DNA from: Candidatus Omnitrophota bacterium
GTDB lineage: Bacteria > Verrucomicrobiota > Verrucomicrobiia > Limisphaerales > UBA1319
Assembly: GCA_023473405.1 (NCBI GenBank)
Contig: JAMCZD010000175.1
Coordinates: 1 to 12,494, forward strand
Length of the DNA stretch: 12,494 bases
Direction: 5' to 3'
The translations under genes and the position numbers were made by a program. Positions 5,924 through 12,494 of this stretch are shown here, piece by piece (within the stretch, counting starts at the first letter, position 1; each line of letters begins with the position of its first letter). The notes under the pieces are model-generated. The model was not told the origin of the DNA and made no database searches. It was given only the letters and a program-made list of their open reading frames with translations.

Positions 5924-7072
5924 ATGAATCGGAACTTGTCAACCAGTGAAACAACGCCCCGCGCGATGGGTTGGAGCATGCCGGCCGAGTGGGACCAGCA
6001 CGAGGCCACGTGGCTGGCTTGGCCGCACCACGCCACCGATTGGCCGGGCAAACTCAATTGCATCCGCTGGGTTTATGGTGAAATGACACGTAAGATCGTG
6101 CCAGGCGAAACCGTGCGATTGCTCGTCGAATCCGAGCCGCAAGAAAAAGCGGCGCAAAGCATACTCAGGCGCGCCGGGGCGGACCTGGAGCGGATTGAAT
6201 TCCTACGCTGGCCGACAAATCGCGGTTGGATGCGCGACAGCGGGCCGGTCTTTGTCAAACGCATGCGTTCAGGCGAAGACCAAGCAGCCGGGCCGGCTGC
6301 CCTCGAGGACGGGCGCAAGGATGGCCATTCTCCAGGGGCAGTTGACAAGGCCGTGGTGCATTTTCATTTCAATGCGTGGGCGCGTTACCCCGATTGGCAG
6401 AAGGACCGCCAAAACCCTGAGCGCGCCGCGCGGCATTTGGGTTGCCGATTGTTCCGCGCCGAAGCCGGTGGAGGCGATTTTGTGCTCGAAGGCGGGAGCA
6501 TTGATGTCAATGGTCGCGGCACCGTCCTGACGACGGAGGAATGCCTGCTCGATACCGTTATCCAGGCGCGGAACCGGGGACTGGGCAAGGCCGAGATCGA
6601 GGCTGCTTTGAAGGAATTTCTTGGGGTTAATCAGGTGCTTTGGCTGGGCGGGGGCATTGTCGGGGATGATACCCATGGGCATGTGGACGATATTTGCCGT
6701 TTTGTGAACCCGACCACGGTGGTCTATTGCGATGAGAGGAATCCGCGAGACGCGAACTATCGGCCGCTGGCGGAAAACCGGGAACGGCTGGAAGGGATGC
6801 GGCTCGAGGACGGTTCAAAGCTACAAGCTATTCCATTGCCCTTGCCGGCTCCATTGTATTATGACGGGGCGCGTTTGCCGGCGAGCTACGCCAATTTTTA
6901 CATCGCCAACGCCGCGGTGCTCGTTCCAACCTTCAATGATCCCAATGACCGGATCGCGCTGGGGATATTGGCAGATTTATTCAAGGATCGACCGGTGGTG
7001 GGGATTCATGCGGTGGACCTGGTGTTGGGTTATGGGACATTGCACTGCCTCACCCAGCAGGAACCGGTTTAG
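5924..7072 (+). CDS. aguA: Agmatine deiminase (agmatine iminohydrolase)
   Basis: A 382-residue guanidino-group-modifying enzyme of the agmatine deiminase / bacterial-type peptidyl-arginine deiminase family. It would convert agmatine to N-carbamoylputrescine and ammonia. Motifs are TPRAMGWSMPAEWDQHEATWLAWPH (11-35), GWMRDSGPVF (101-110), FVLEGGSID (186-194), DTHGHVDDICRF (249-260, His253 and Asp255) and the nucleophile Cys375 in GYGTLHCLTQQEP. I start at the ATG at 5924-5926 because family members usually carry a short stretch before TP-(A)-LG. An upstream in-frame ATG at 5858 would add a hydrophobic 22-residue leader that I regard as promoter DNA. Residues about 113-143 form a charged Gly/Ala-rich loop where relatives usually have only a short turn. 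The next enzyme, N-carbamoylputrescine amidohydrolase, is not in the window. Specificity for agmatine over other guanidines is inferred from the family and the polyamine neighbours. Confidence 0.87.
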   Translation: MNRNLSTSETTPRAMGWSMPAEWDQHEATWLAWPHHATDWPGKLNCIRWVYGEMTRKIVPGETVRLLVESEPQEKAAQSILRRAGADLERIEFLRWPTNRGWMRDSGPVFVKRMRSGEDQAAGPAALEDGRKDGHSPGAVDKAVVHFHFNAWARYPDWQKDRQNPERAARHLGCRLFRAEAGGGDFVLEGGSIDVNGRGTVLTTEECLLDTVIQARNRGLGKAEIEAALKEFLGVNQVLWLGGGIVGDDTHGHVDDICRFVNPTTVVYCDERNPRDANYRPLAENRERLEGMRLEDGSKLQAIPLPLPAPLYYDGARLPASYANFYIANAAVLVPTFNDPNDRIALGILADLFKDRPVVGIHAVDLVLGYGTLHCLTQQEPV

Positions 7073-7080
7073 GGCAGGAG

Positions 7081-7100
7081 CGCGGATGCCCTCATCCGCG
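7081..7100. repeat. Hairpin between convergent genes
   Basis: CGCGGATG (7081-7088), a 4-nt loop CCCT, and CATCCGCG (7093-7100) form a perfect 8-bp stem just past the aguA stop and before the hemW stop. It could slow polymerase from either side, but neither strand has a T-tract. A terminator role is possible rather than shown, and a dispersed-repeat origin is equally possible. Confidence 0.55.
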
Positions 7101-7110
7101 TGTGGGGCGT

Positions 7111-7134
7111 GGAGCGTTGGAGCGCGGGAGCGTC
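7111..7134. repeat. Octamer tandem repeat, three copies
   Basis: Three adjacent 8-bp units read GGAGCGTT, GGAGCGCG, GGAGCGTC. The third unit runs into the stop codon of hemW (7133-7135), so copy-number change could alter the end of that gene. The array lies right after the hairpin and together they fill the 60-bp convergent gap. Confidence 0.6.
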
Positions 7135-8380
7135 AGGAAGGATCAATCCGAATAAATTGCTCGGCGACCCAATCGGCAAACCGCAGACCACGTTGAGTAA
7201 GCTGGAAGTGGTGGCTATCGGCCGTGCCGTAACCCAAACGGATCATCTGTTCCATGTCCGCCGCCCATTCCTGGCGCAGGTCAAAGCCGGTGATTTGTTG
7301 GAACAGATCGAAAGGCCAGCCGGCGGTAAGGCGCAATCCGAACGCGGCGGTCTCACCCGCACGGGCCAAGGGGGACAATTGTTCGCTCGAATCAACGGCG
7401 CGGTGCCCATGCTCCAATTGGCCGCAATATAGGCGGGTGTTGGACACATTTTTCGTGCGCACGCCGCCGACGTAAGTGGTGGCGCTGGGGCCTAATCCGA
7501 AGAAGGCGCCGCCGCGCCAATAATTGATGTTGTGCTGGCAGGCGCGGCTGGGCGGGATTGAGGGAGGCGCGGTCGATTGGTGGCGGGCGAGATTCGAGAC
7601 TTCGTACTGGACAAAGCCAGCCTGAATGGCGGCGGCGATCCATTCCTCGTACATATTGCAAGCCAGGTCGTCGTCCTGGCCGATGCGCCCGGCGGCCAAT
7701 TGTTCGAACAGCGGGGTGTCTTCCTCGTAGGTAATCTCGTAGGAAGAGAGGTGTTCGCTGTTCATGGCGATGGCTTCGCGCAGGGTCTGGCGCCAGACCG
7801 TCATGGTCTGGCCGGGGATGGCGAACATGAGGTCAAGATTCAGATTATCGAAACCGGCTTGGCGGAGGAGATCGAAGGAGCGAAAGGCCATCGCACGGCT
7901 GTGGATGCGGCCCAAGCGGTCGAGCAAGTCGTCGTCGAGCGATTGGATGCCCATGGATACGCGGTTAACGCCGTAGTCTCTCCAGAGTTTCGCCTTGTCA
8001 AACGAGATGGTGGCGGGATTGCATTCGACCGTCCATTCAGCGGCGCCGACGAGGCCGAGGCGGTCCATTGCTTGCAGGATGAGTTGCCATTGGCGGCAGT
8101 TAAGGAGCGAGGGGGTGCCGCCGCCGAAATAGACGGTCTGCAGCCGGCAATTGGGTGCTGCCATCTCCATTTCGCGGATGAGGGCGGCGATGTATCGGTC
8201 GATCAGGTTACCGGCAGGCGTTTCGGAATAAAAGGCGCAGTAAACGCACTTATGCGCGCAGAACGGAACATGCACGTAAAGGCTGGAAACAATCGGTTCC
8301 GCCGGCGGCTTCGCTTCGAGATCGTTCTTGTGTTCGGCGTGTTTAGCGAGTTCCTGTTTTGTGGATTTAATCAGCTCCAT
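7133..8380 (-). CDS. hemW: HemW-like radical SAM protein (heme chaperone / HemN-like)
   Basis: A 415-residue radical SAM protein of the HemN/HemW family. The [4Fe-4S] motif is HVPFCAHKCVYCAF with Cys41, Cys45 and Cys48. It is followed by VYFGGGTPSLL (83-93), TVECNP (117-122), VNRVSMGIQSLDDDLLDRLGR (138-158), LDLMFAIPGQT (182-192), SSYEITYEEDTPL (212-224) and HNINYW (283-288), and then a complete C-terminal HemW domain. The CxxxCxxC spacing and HNxxYW favour HemW over true coproporphyrinogen dehydrogenase HemN. HemW proteins bind heme and are thought to deliver it to membrane respiratory enzymes. They are often misannotated as HemN. The start at 8378-8380 gives a 30-residue charged N-terminal extension. 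No closer in-frame start precedes the radical SAM domain, and no clear Shine-Dalgarno site is present. The gene follows the receiver-like gene by 26 nt and is probably co-transcribed with it and recN. Confidence 0.88.
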   Translation of the reverse strand: MELIKSTKQELAKHAEHKNDLEAKPPAEPIVSSLYVHVPFCAHKCVYCAFYSETPAGNLIDRYIAALIREMEMAAPNCRLQTVYFGGGTPSLLNCRQWQLILQAMDRLGLVGAAEWTVECNPATISFDKAKLWRDYGVNRVSMGIQSLDDDLLDRLGRIHSRAMAFRSFDLLRQAGFDNLNLDLMFAIPGQTMTVWRQTLREAIAMNSEHLSSYEITYEEDTPLFEQLAAGRIGQDDDLACNMYEEWIAAAIQAGFVQYEVSNLARHQSTAPPSIPPSRACQHNINYWRGGAFFGLGPSATTYVGGVRTKNVSNTRLYCGQLEHGHRAVDSSEQLSPLARAGETAAFGLRLTAGWPFDLFQQITGFDLRQEWAADMEQMIRLGYGTADSHHFQLTQRGLRFADWVAEQFIRIDPS

Positions 8381-8406
8381 TGAGTGCTTGGCGGTGAGCC
8401 GGCCTG

Positions 8407-8781
8407 CTAATCAACCCGCAACAGTTGCTCCAGCAAATGCGGTAATTGCGGCAGAATGGCGGCATCGCTGGCTACCAGGGTGGCGCCGGCCTCGCGGGCG
8501 GCCTTCTGCAACTCGGCGTGTTGTTCGCCGGAGAAGGCGAGAATGGGGATATGAACCGTGGCTGGATTTTTCTTAATATCGGCAATCGCAGCGCAAGTGT
8601 CCGAGTTGGTCGACACAAGGTCGATAAGGACGACCATGGGTTTTTCCTGCTGGGCGAAGGCTATCAAATCGGTGGTATCGGACATAGTCTGGACGCGGTA
8701 GCCCAGGTCTTGAAGCCGTATTCGCAATTGGTTGCCGGACAGCAGGTTTTCGTAGACCAGTAGAGCAAGCGGTTTTGTCAT
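8407..8781 (-). CDS. Stand-alone degenerate receiver (CheY-like) protein
   Basis: A 124-residue single-domain protein with the alternating strand/helix pattern of response-regulator receivers and no output domain. A phospho-acceptor-like aspartate is present (Asp54 in MVVLIDLVS), as is the switch Ser/Thr equivalent (Ser84 in ILAFSGE). The paired N-terminal acidic residues that bind Mg2+ (usual VDD) read Y10-E11, and the invariant lysine near strand 5 (usual 'TKP') is missing: the segment reads GATLVASDAA. Normal phosphorylation chemistry is therefore doubtful, and a protein-binding role seems more likely. I start at the ATG at 8779-8781. A GTG six codons upstream is possible but adds residues outside the fold. 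The gene sits 49 nt after recN and 26 nt before hemW on the same strand. No histidine kinase is nearby. Confidence 0.75.
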   Translation of the reverse strand: MTKPLALLVYENLLSGNQLRIRLQDLGYRVQTMSDTTDLIAFAQQEKPMVVLIDLVSTNSDTCAAIADIKKNPATVHIPILAFSGEQHAELQKAAREAGATLVASDAAILPQLPHLLEQLLRVD

Positions 8782-8830
8782 GCACGGAAACTGTAGCACG
8801 GAGTGGCGAATTGAAAAGCCTTTCGCCGGT

Positions 8831-10519
8831 TCAGTTCGAGGCGGTTTTTAGCATCGCTTCGGCGTGTTTCCGGGCGGCGTCCGATTGGCCGCCCAGCATT
8901 CGCGCCAACTCAGTGATTTGCTCGATCTGGGTCAACCGGTGAATCTCGGAAATGGTCCGGCCGTCTTTGACGAGTTTATTGACGCGGTAGTGGGCGTTTG
9001 CGCCGACGGCGACTGGCGCCAAGTGAGTGATGCAGAGGACCTGGCGTTGGTGTCCGATCTGGCGCATTTTTCTGCCCACTATCCTGGCGGTTTCGCCACC
9101 GATATTGGCATCCACCTCGTCGAACACCAAGACCGGGACCCGGTCCTCGGCTGCCAACACCGTTTTAAGCGCCAGCATCACCCGCGCCAGCTCACCTGAG
9201 GATGCGATGGCGCGCAACGGTCGGGTGGGCTCGCCAATGTTCGGAGCGAACTCGAACTCGGCCTGGTCCAGCCCGCTCGATGGGATCGTTGATTTGAATT
9301 GGGCGAGGTCCGATTCGGTGGTGATGGAGACTTCGAAGGTGGATTGTTTGAAGCCCAAGTCGGCCAGCTCTTTGGTAGCCGCCTTGACCAGCTTCGGGAT
9401 AATCCCGCGGCGCCGCGTGGAGAGGTCTTTCCCGGCACGTTCGAGATCGAGGTCGAGCCGTTCAAGCTCGCCCTGGATACGTTCGAGCTCGACCTCGCGC
9501 TTTTCGAGTTGATCAAGCTGATGGCGTGCCTGTTCACCAAAAGCCAGCACCTCGGCAATGTGCGCGCCGTATTTCCGCTTGAGGCCAGTGATGACATTTA
9601 TGCGGGACTCGAGTTCGCTGAGCCGCGCGGGATCAAGATCGATGCGGTCGGCGTAGCGCGAGAGCTCAGACTGGAGCTCGCGCAGGTGAGCGGTCATTTG
9701 TTCATGCAGCGCCAGCATTGAGTTGGCGTTCGAGTCCAAACGCGCCAATTCCTGCAAGGCACGCCCCAGGGCCCCGGCTTGGATCAACAACGATGACTCG
9801 TCAGCATTGACCAGGTTCAACGCGGTCTGGCTCAGTTCGAGGAGGCGCGCGGCGTTGCTGGCCCGGCGGAAATCCTGGTCCAGTTGAGCTTCCTCATCGG
9901 CCTGAAGCCGGGCTGCGTCGATCTCGTTTACCTGGAACCGCAACAGATCGAGCTGCTGGGCGTAAGTGCGTTCATCCACCACAAGGGCGGCCTTTTGCGC
10001 CTCCAAATCCGCACGGCGCCGGACCAGCGCAGCGAAGGTCTCCCGGCGCTCTTCGAGTCCGCCATAGGCATCGAGGATGGCCAATTGACTGGCGGTTTGG
10101 AGGAGGGATTGGTGCTCGTGCGGACCATGGATATCGACCAGCCACTGCCCGATGGCGCTCAGGACGGCCAGCGTGGTTGGCGAACCATTCACAAATTGTC
10201 GATTGGCGCCGGCGGCGGTGAAAACCCGTTTAAGGATCAACTGGTTTTGATCGCACGGTTCCAGGCCGTTTTGCTCCAAATACTCTGCCAGGGGCGCCCG
10301 CAGGTCTGTCACATCGAATCCGGCTTCGACAACGCAACTGTCGCAACCGCTCCGAATCAAGGTGCGGTCGGCTCGTTCTCCAAGCACGAGGTTCAGGGCG
10401 CCGATGATGATGGACTTGCCGGCGCCTGTTTCGCCGGTGATCGCGTTGAAGCCGGCTGCCAACTCGAGCGTCACATCTGCTGCCAAGGCCAAGTTTTTGA
10501 TACGAAGCGTGGATAACAT
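8831..10519 (-). CDS. recN: DNA repair protein RecN
   Basis: A full-length 562-residue SMC-like ATPase that acts early in recombinational repair of double-strand breaks. It has an N-terminal Walker A GETGAGKS (29-36) after the typical opening LSTLRIKNLALA, the RecN-specific DIHGPHEHQSLL (129-140), and a long coiled-coil centre (about 155-370) rich in Leu, Glu, Arg and Gln. The C-terminal ATPase half carries the ABC signature IASSGELARVMLALK (438-452), Walker B VLVFDEVDANIGGETA (463-478, Asp467-Glu468) and the H-loop THLAPVA (His499). The ATG at 10517-10519 directly precedes the conserved first strand, so the start is secure. The gene appears to lead a minus-strand unit with the receiver-like gene and hemW. 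I find no recognisable LexA-type box upstream, although SOS operators in this group are not well known to me. Confidence 0.96.
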   Translation of the reverse strand: MLSTLRIKNLALAADVTLELAAGFNAITGETGAGKSIIIGALNLVLGERADRTLIRSGCDSCVVEAGFDVTDLRAPLAEYLEQNGLEPCDQNQLILKRVFTAAGANRQFVNGSPTTLAVLSAIGQWLVDIHGPHEHQSLLQTASQLAILDAYGGLEERRETFAALVRRRADLEAQKAALVVDERTYAQQLDLLRFQVNEIDAARLQADEEAQLDQDFRRASNAARLLELSQTALNLVNADESSLLIQAGALGRALQELARLDSNANSMLALHEQMTAHLRELQSELSRYADRIDLDPARLSELESRINVITGLKRKYGAHIAEVLAFGEQARHQLDQLEKREVELERIQGELERLDLDLERAGKDLSTRRRGIIPKLVKAATKELADLGFKQSTFEVSITTESDLAQFKSTIPSSGLDQAEFEFAPNIGEPTRPLRAIASSGELARVMLALKTVLAAEDRVPVLVFDEVDANIGGETARIVGRKMRQIGHQRQVLCITHLAPVAVGANAHYRVNKLVKDGRTISEIHRLTQIEQITELARMLGGQSDAARKHAEAMLKTASN

Positions 10520-10620
10520 GGTAACCAGGTCGAAGATGAATCTGGCGGTTCATCAAGGGTAACGCAAAGAAATTTTGAGGCGGCAATTCTCCTTGCGGCG
10601 TATCTCGAATCTGGTGGCGC

Positions 10621-10649
10621 TTGCCGATGGTCATTGGGTTTGTTAGAAT
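10621..10649 (+). promoter_or_regulatory. Sigma-70-like promoter for the MBL hydrolase and TIGR03790 genes
   Basis: TTGCCG (10621-10626, four of six) and TAGAAT (10644-10649, five of six) are separated by exactly 17 bp. The predicted start near 10656 leaves about 110 nt of leader before the hydrolase ATG at 10768. I saw no clear riboswitch or hairpin in that leader. The 10520-10620 stretch between this promoter and recN must hold the recN promoter, but I cannot define it. Confidence 0.5.
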
Positions 10650-10767
10650 GCCAGCGTGATGACGATAATTGCTGAAAAAGTCCGCGTGGCGCCGTCTTCA
10701 ACACGATCAAGACCAAAGCACGCCCAGTCAGGTCTGGAGATTTCCTGACGCCGATAACTCAGGTCAT

Positions 10768-11553
10768 ATGTCGTTTTCGTTTATTTTTCTGGGCACCGGC
10801 ACCTCGCAGGGTGTGCCGATTATCGGCCAGGATTATCCCGCCGCCTTTCTCGCGAATCCAAAAAACCATCGAACGCGTCCGTCGATTTATGTGTCCACCG
10901 ACCGTGTTAAATTGGTCATTGACACCACGCCGGAGTTTCGACTCCAGGTGCTGCGGGAAAATATCCGTTGGCTGGATGCGGTCCTATTCACGCATTCGCA
11001 CGCCGACCACATTATGGGATTAGATGATTGCCGGCGGTTCTGCGATTTGCGCGGGGGGAAACCGCTGCCGGTTTATGCCGGCGCCTCGACGATGGCGGAT
11101 TTGCAGCGGGTTTTTGCTTATGCATTCAATGGCGGCCCGATCCCGAAGGGTTATTTTATTCCCGAGCCGCGAATTGTTGACGGGCCGTTCAACGTGGGTG
11201 ATCTGCAGGTAATGCCGGTGGCCTTGCCGCATGGACGAACCCCGACCAATGGGTATCTCTTCGTTCAGGACGGCAAAAAACGATTGGCTTACCTCTGCGA
11301 TTGCAAGGAAGTGCCAGGCCCCGCGGTGGACCAGGTCCAAGGGGCTGAGACCGTTGTGCTCGATGCCTTGCGACGCAAACCGCATTGGACTCATATGAGT
11401 CTGGACGAGGCCTTGGCAGCCGCCCGACGGATTCGCGGCGCTCGGACGTATCTCACCCATTTAACTCATGATTACGATTATGATGCCGACCAGGCCGAAA
11501 TGCCGGACAGTGTGACATTGTCCTACGATGGGCTGCGGGTTGAGGTGGCTTAG
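10768..11553 (+). CDS. Metallo-beta-lactamase-fold hydrolase, PhnP-like
   Basis: A 261-residue metallo-beta-lactamase-fold phosphodiesterase-type enzyme. It opens with the PhnP/RNase Z-like strand FIFLGTGTSQGVPIIG (5-20) and has the di-metal motif FTHSHADHIMGLDD (74-87: His76, His78, Asp80, His81), His155 in ALPHGR, the bridging Asp178 in YLCDCKE and His231/His234 in LTHLTHDYDY. Relatives include PhnP, which opens cyclic ribose phosphates, but the cysteines that bind PhnP's extra structural zinc are absent here (GQDYPAAF follows the first strand) and no phn genes are nearby, so the substrate is unknown. I start at the ATG at 10768-10770, which has AGGT a few bases upstream and begins right at the first strand. 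An upstream ATG at 10669 would add 33 residues with no fold homology. The next gene begins 44 nt downstream on the same strand. Confidence 0.85.
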   Translation: MSFSFIFLGTGTSQGVPIIGQDYPAAFLANPKNHRTRPSIYVSTDRVKLVIDTTPEFRLQVLRENIRWLDAVLFTHSHADHIMGLDDCRRFCDLRGGKPLPVYAGASTMADLQRVFAYAFNGGPIPKGYFIPEPRIVDGPFNVGDLQVMPVALPHGRTPTNGYLFVQDGKKRLAYLCDCKEVPGPAVDQVQGAETVVLDALRRKPHWTHMSLDEALAAARRIRGARTYLTHLTHDYDYDADQAEMPDSVTLSYDGLRVEVA

Positions 11554-11597
11554 GACGGTTTGGCTGGCCAATAACGGTTCAACTATACCATTTGAAA

Positions 11598-12494
11598 ATG
11601 ATGAAACGATGGTTGATTGCCTGGGGATGTCTCGGAGTGGTGTCTTTACCTTTTCACTCGACAGCGGCGGAATCGGGAGCCGAGGTGGCGGTGGTTTATA
11701 ATCAGCGCATGTCCGAATCGAAGGAGGTGGCAAAGTATTATGCCAGCCGGCGGAAGGTGCCGGCTACGCAGGTTTTTGGATTCGACTTGCCCGAAACCGA
11801 AGCGATCACCCGCTCCGAGTTCGGCGAGCTGCTGCAGCGGCCTTTGCTGCACGACCTCGAGAAAGAGAAGCTCCTCACCTTCGAGGCGAGCATTCAGCCG
11901 GCTACCGAGACTGAGCCGGGACAGGTCTATTACCGGGTCAAGGACGCCACGATTCGTTACCTGGTTCTCTGTTACGGTGTGCCTTTGAAAATCCTGACCG
12001 ATACCAACTTGATCGAAAACGGTGAGTCGGGAATCCGCATCGAGCTGCGCCGCAACGATGCCGCGGTCGACAGCGAATTGGCCATGTTGCCGCTAAGCAA
12101 GAGCGGCTATCGATTGTTCGGTCCTCTCATGAATCCGCTTTTTGGAACCACCAATTCCTTCTCGTTGCGGCCGGCCAATGGGCTGCTGATGGTGTCGCGA
12201 TTGGATGGCCCGTCGAGCGCCATTGCCCGAGGGCTAGTCGATAAGGCCATCCAGGCTGAAACCGATGGATTATGGGGGCGGGCCTATTTCGACGCGCGCG
12301 GTTTAAGCAATGGCAATTACAAAATGGGCGACGACTGGATTCGCAACGCCGCTGAAATTTGCCGGCGGTTGGGATTCTCGACGGTCCTGGATAACCAGCC
12401 CGCGACGTTTTCCACCGCCTTCCCGATGAGTCAGATCGCCTTTTACGCCGGTTGGTATGATGCCAACGTTTCCGGTCCGTTCACCCTTCCGCAC
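11598..12494 (+). CDS. Exported TIGR03790-family protein (3' end outside window)
   Basis: The frame is open for 299 codons from the ATG at 11598-11600 to the window edge, so the gene continues downstream. Residues 1-24 form a signal peptide: a Lys-Arg start, a hydrophobic core (WLIAWGCLGVVSL) and an STAA cleavage region. The mature part begins GAEVAVVYNQRMSESKEVAKYYASRRKVP, then carries RYLVLCYGVPLKI and SGPFTLPH-like segments. I recognise this as the TIGR03790 family, whose hallmarks are the VVYN.....S..VA.YY...R.VP opening and the 'YGVPL' strand. The family has no established function and is scattered across Verrucomicrobiota, Acidobacteria and a few other phyla. A second ATG directly follows the first. 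The gene probably shares a transcript with the upstream hydrolase, 44 nt away. Membership rests on memory of the motif pattern, so confidence in function is nil. Confidence 0.75.
   Translation, partial: MMKRWLIAWGCLGVVSLPFHSTAAESGAEVAVVYNQRMSESKEVAKYYASRRKVPATQVFGFDLPETEAITRSEFGELLQRPLLHDLEKEKLLTFEASIQPATETEPGQVYYRVKDATIRYLVLCYGVPLKILTDTNLIENGESGIRIELRRNDAAVDSELAMLPLSKSGYRLFGPLMNPLFGTTNSFSLRPANGLLMVSRLDGPSSAIARGLVDKAIQAETDGLWGRAYFDARGLSNGNYKMGDDWIRNAAEICRRLGFSTVLDNQPATFSTAFPMSQIAFYAGWYDANVSGPFTLPH

Noticed and set aside
7577..8383. A 268-codon plus-strand open frame opposite hemW
   Set aside because: The minus strand encodes a complete radical SAM protein here, and the plus-strand product has no recognisable motif.

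Overview
This 12.5 kb chromosomal window has moderately high GC and most likely comes from a Verrucomicrobiota bacterium, perhaps the Pedosphaera/Limisphaerales side. That placement is inferred from content: a TIGR03790-type exported protein, a secreted-protein tail ending in an RFYRIVLVK-like strand, a bacterial deoxyhypusine-synthase homologue and weak Shine-Dalgarno sites. No rRNA or other taxonomic marker is present.

Layout. (1) 1-154, plus strand: the last 50 codons of a secreted or surface protein. (2) 170-2208, minus strand: a two-gene sugar unit, an FGGY-family kinase followed by a KDPG/KHG aldolase, joined by an ATGA stop/start overlap. (3) 2209-2579: a gap with a possible operator-like inverted repeat and a five-copy heptamer tandem repeat. 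(4) 2580-3285, minus: a VapBC-like toxin-antitoxin pair (AbrB-fold antitoxin, PIN-domain toxin) with a promoter placed so that the antitoxin mRNA could be leaderless. (5) 3406-3438: a near-perfect 33-bp palindrome resembling a REP element. (6) 3441-7072: a polyamine block, with a deoxyhypusine synthase-like enzyme and an ornithine-type decarboxylase on the minus strand and a divergent agmatine deiminase on the plus strand. (7) 7081-7134: a hairpin and an octamer repeat between convergent genes. (8) 7133-10519, minus: recN, a small degenerate receiver protein and hemW, in that transcriptional order. (9) 10621-12494, plus: a plausible sigma-70 promoter, a PhnP-like metallo-beta-lactamase-fold hydrolase and a TIGR03790-family exported protein that runs off the window.

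How the genes work together. The polyamine block is the most coherent functional unit. The decarboxylase should make putrescine, agmatine deiminase opens the arginine/agmatine route to putrescine, and the deoxyhypusine synthase homologue could join aminobutyl units into homospermidine, since bacteria lack the eIF5A substrate of true deoxyhypusine synthase. The kinase/aldolase pair looks like the lower part of a sugar-acid or ketose catabolic route whose upper steps are not in the window. RecN (DNA break repair) and HemW (radical-SAM heme-trafficking family) are housekeeping genes flanking an uncharacterised receiver-like protein. I see no phage, IS element, CRISPR array, tRNA or rRNA.
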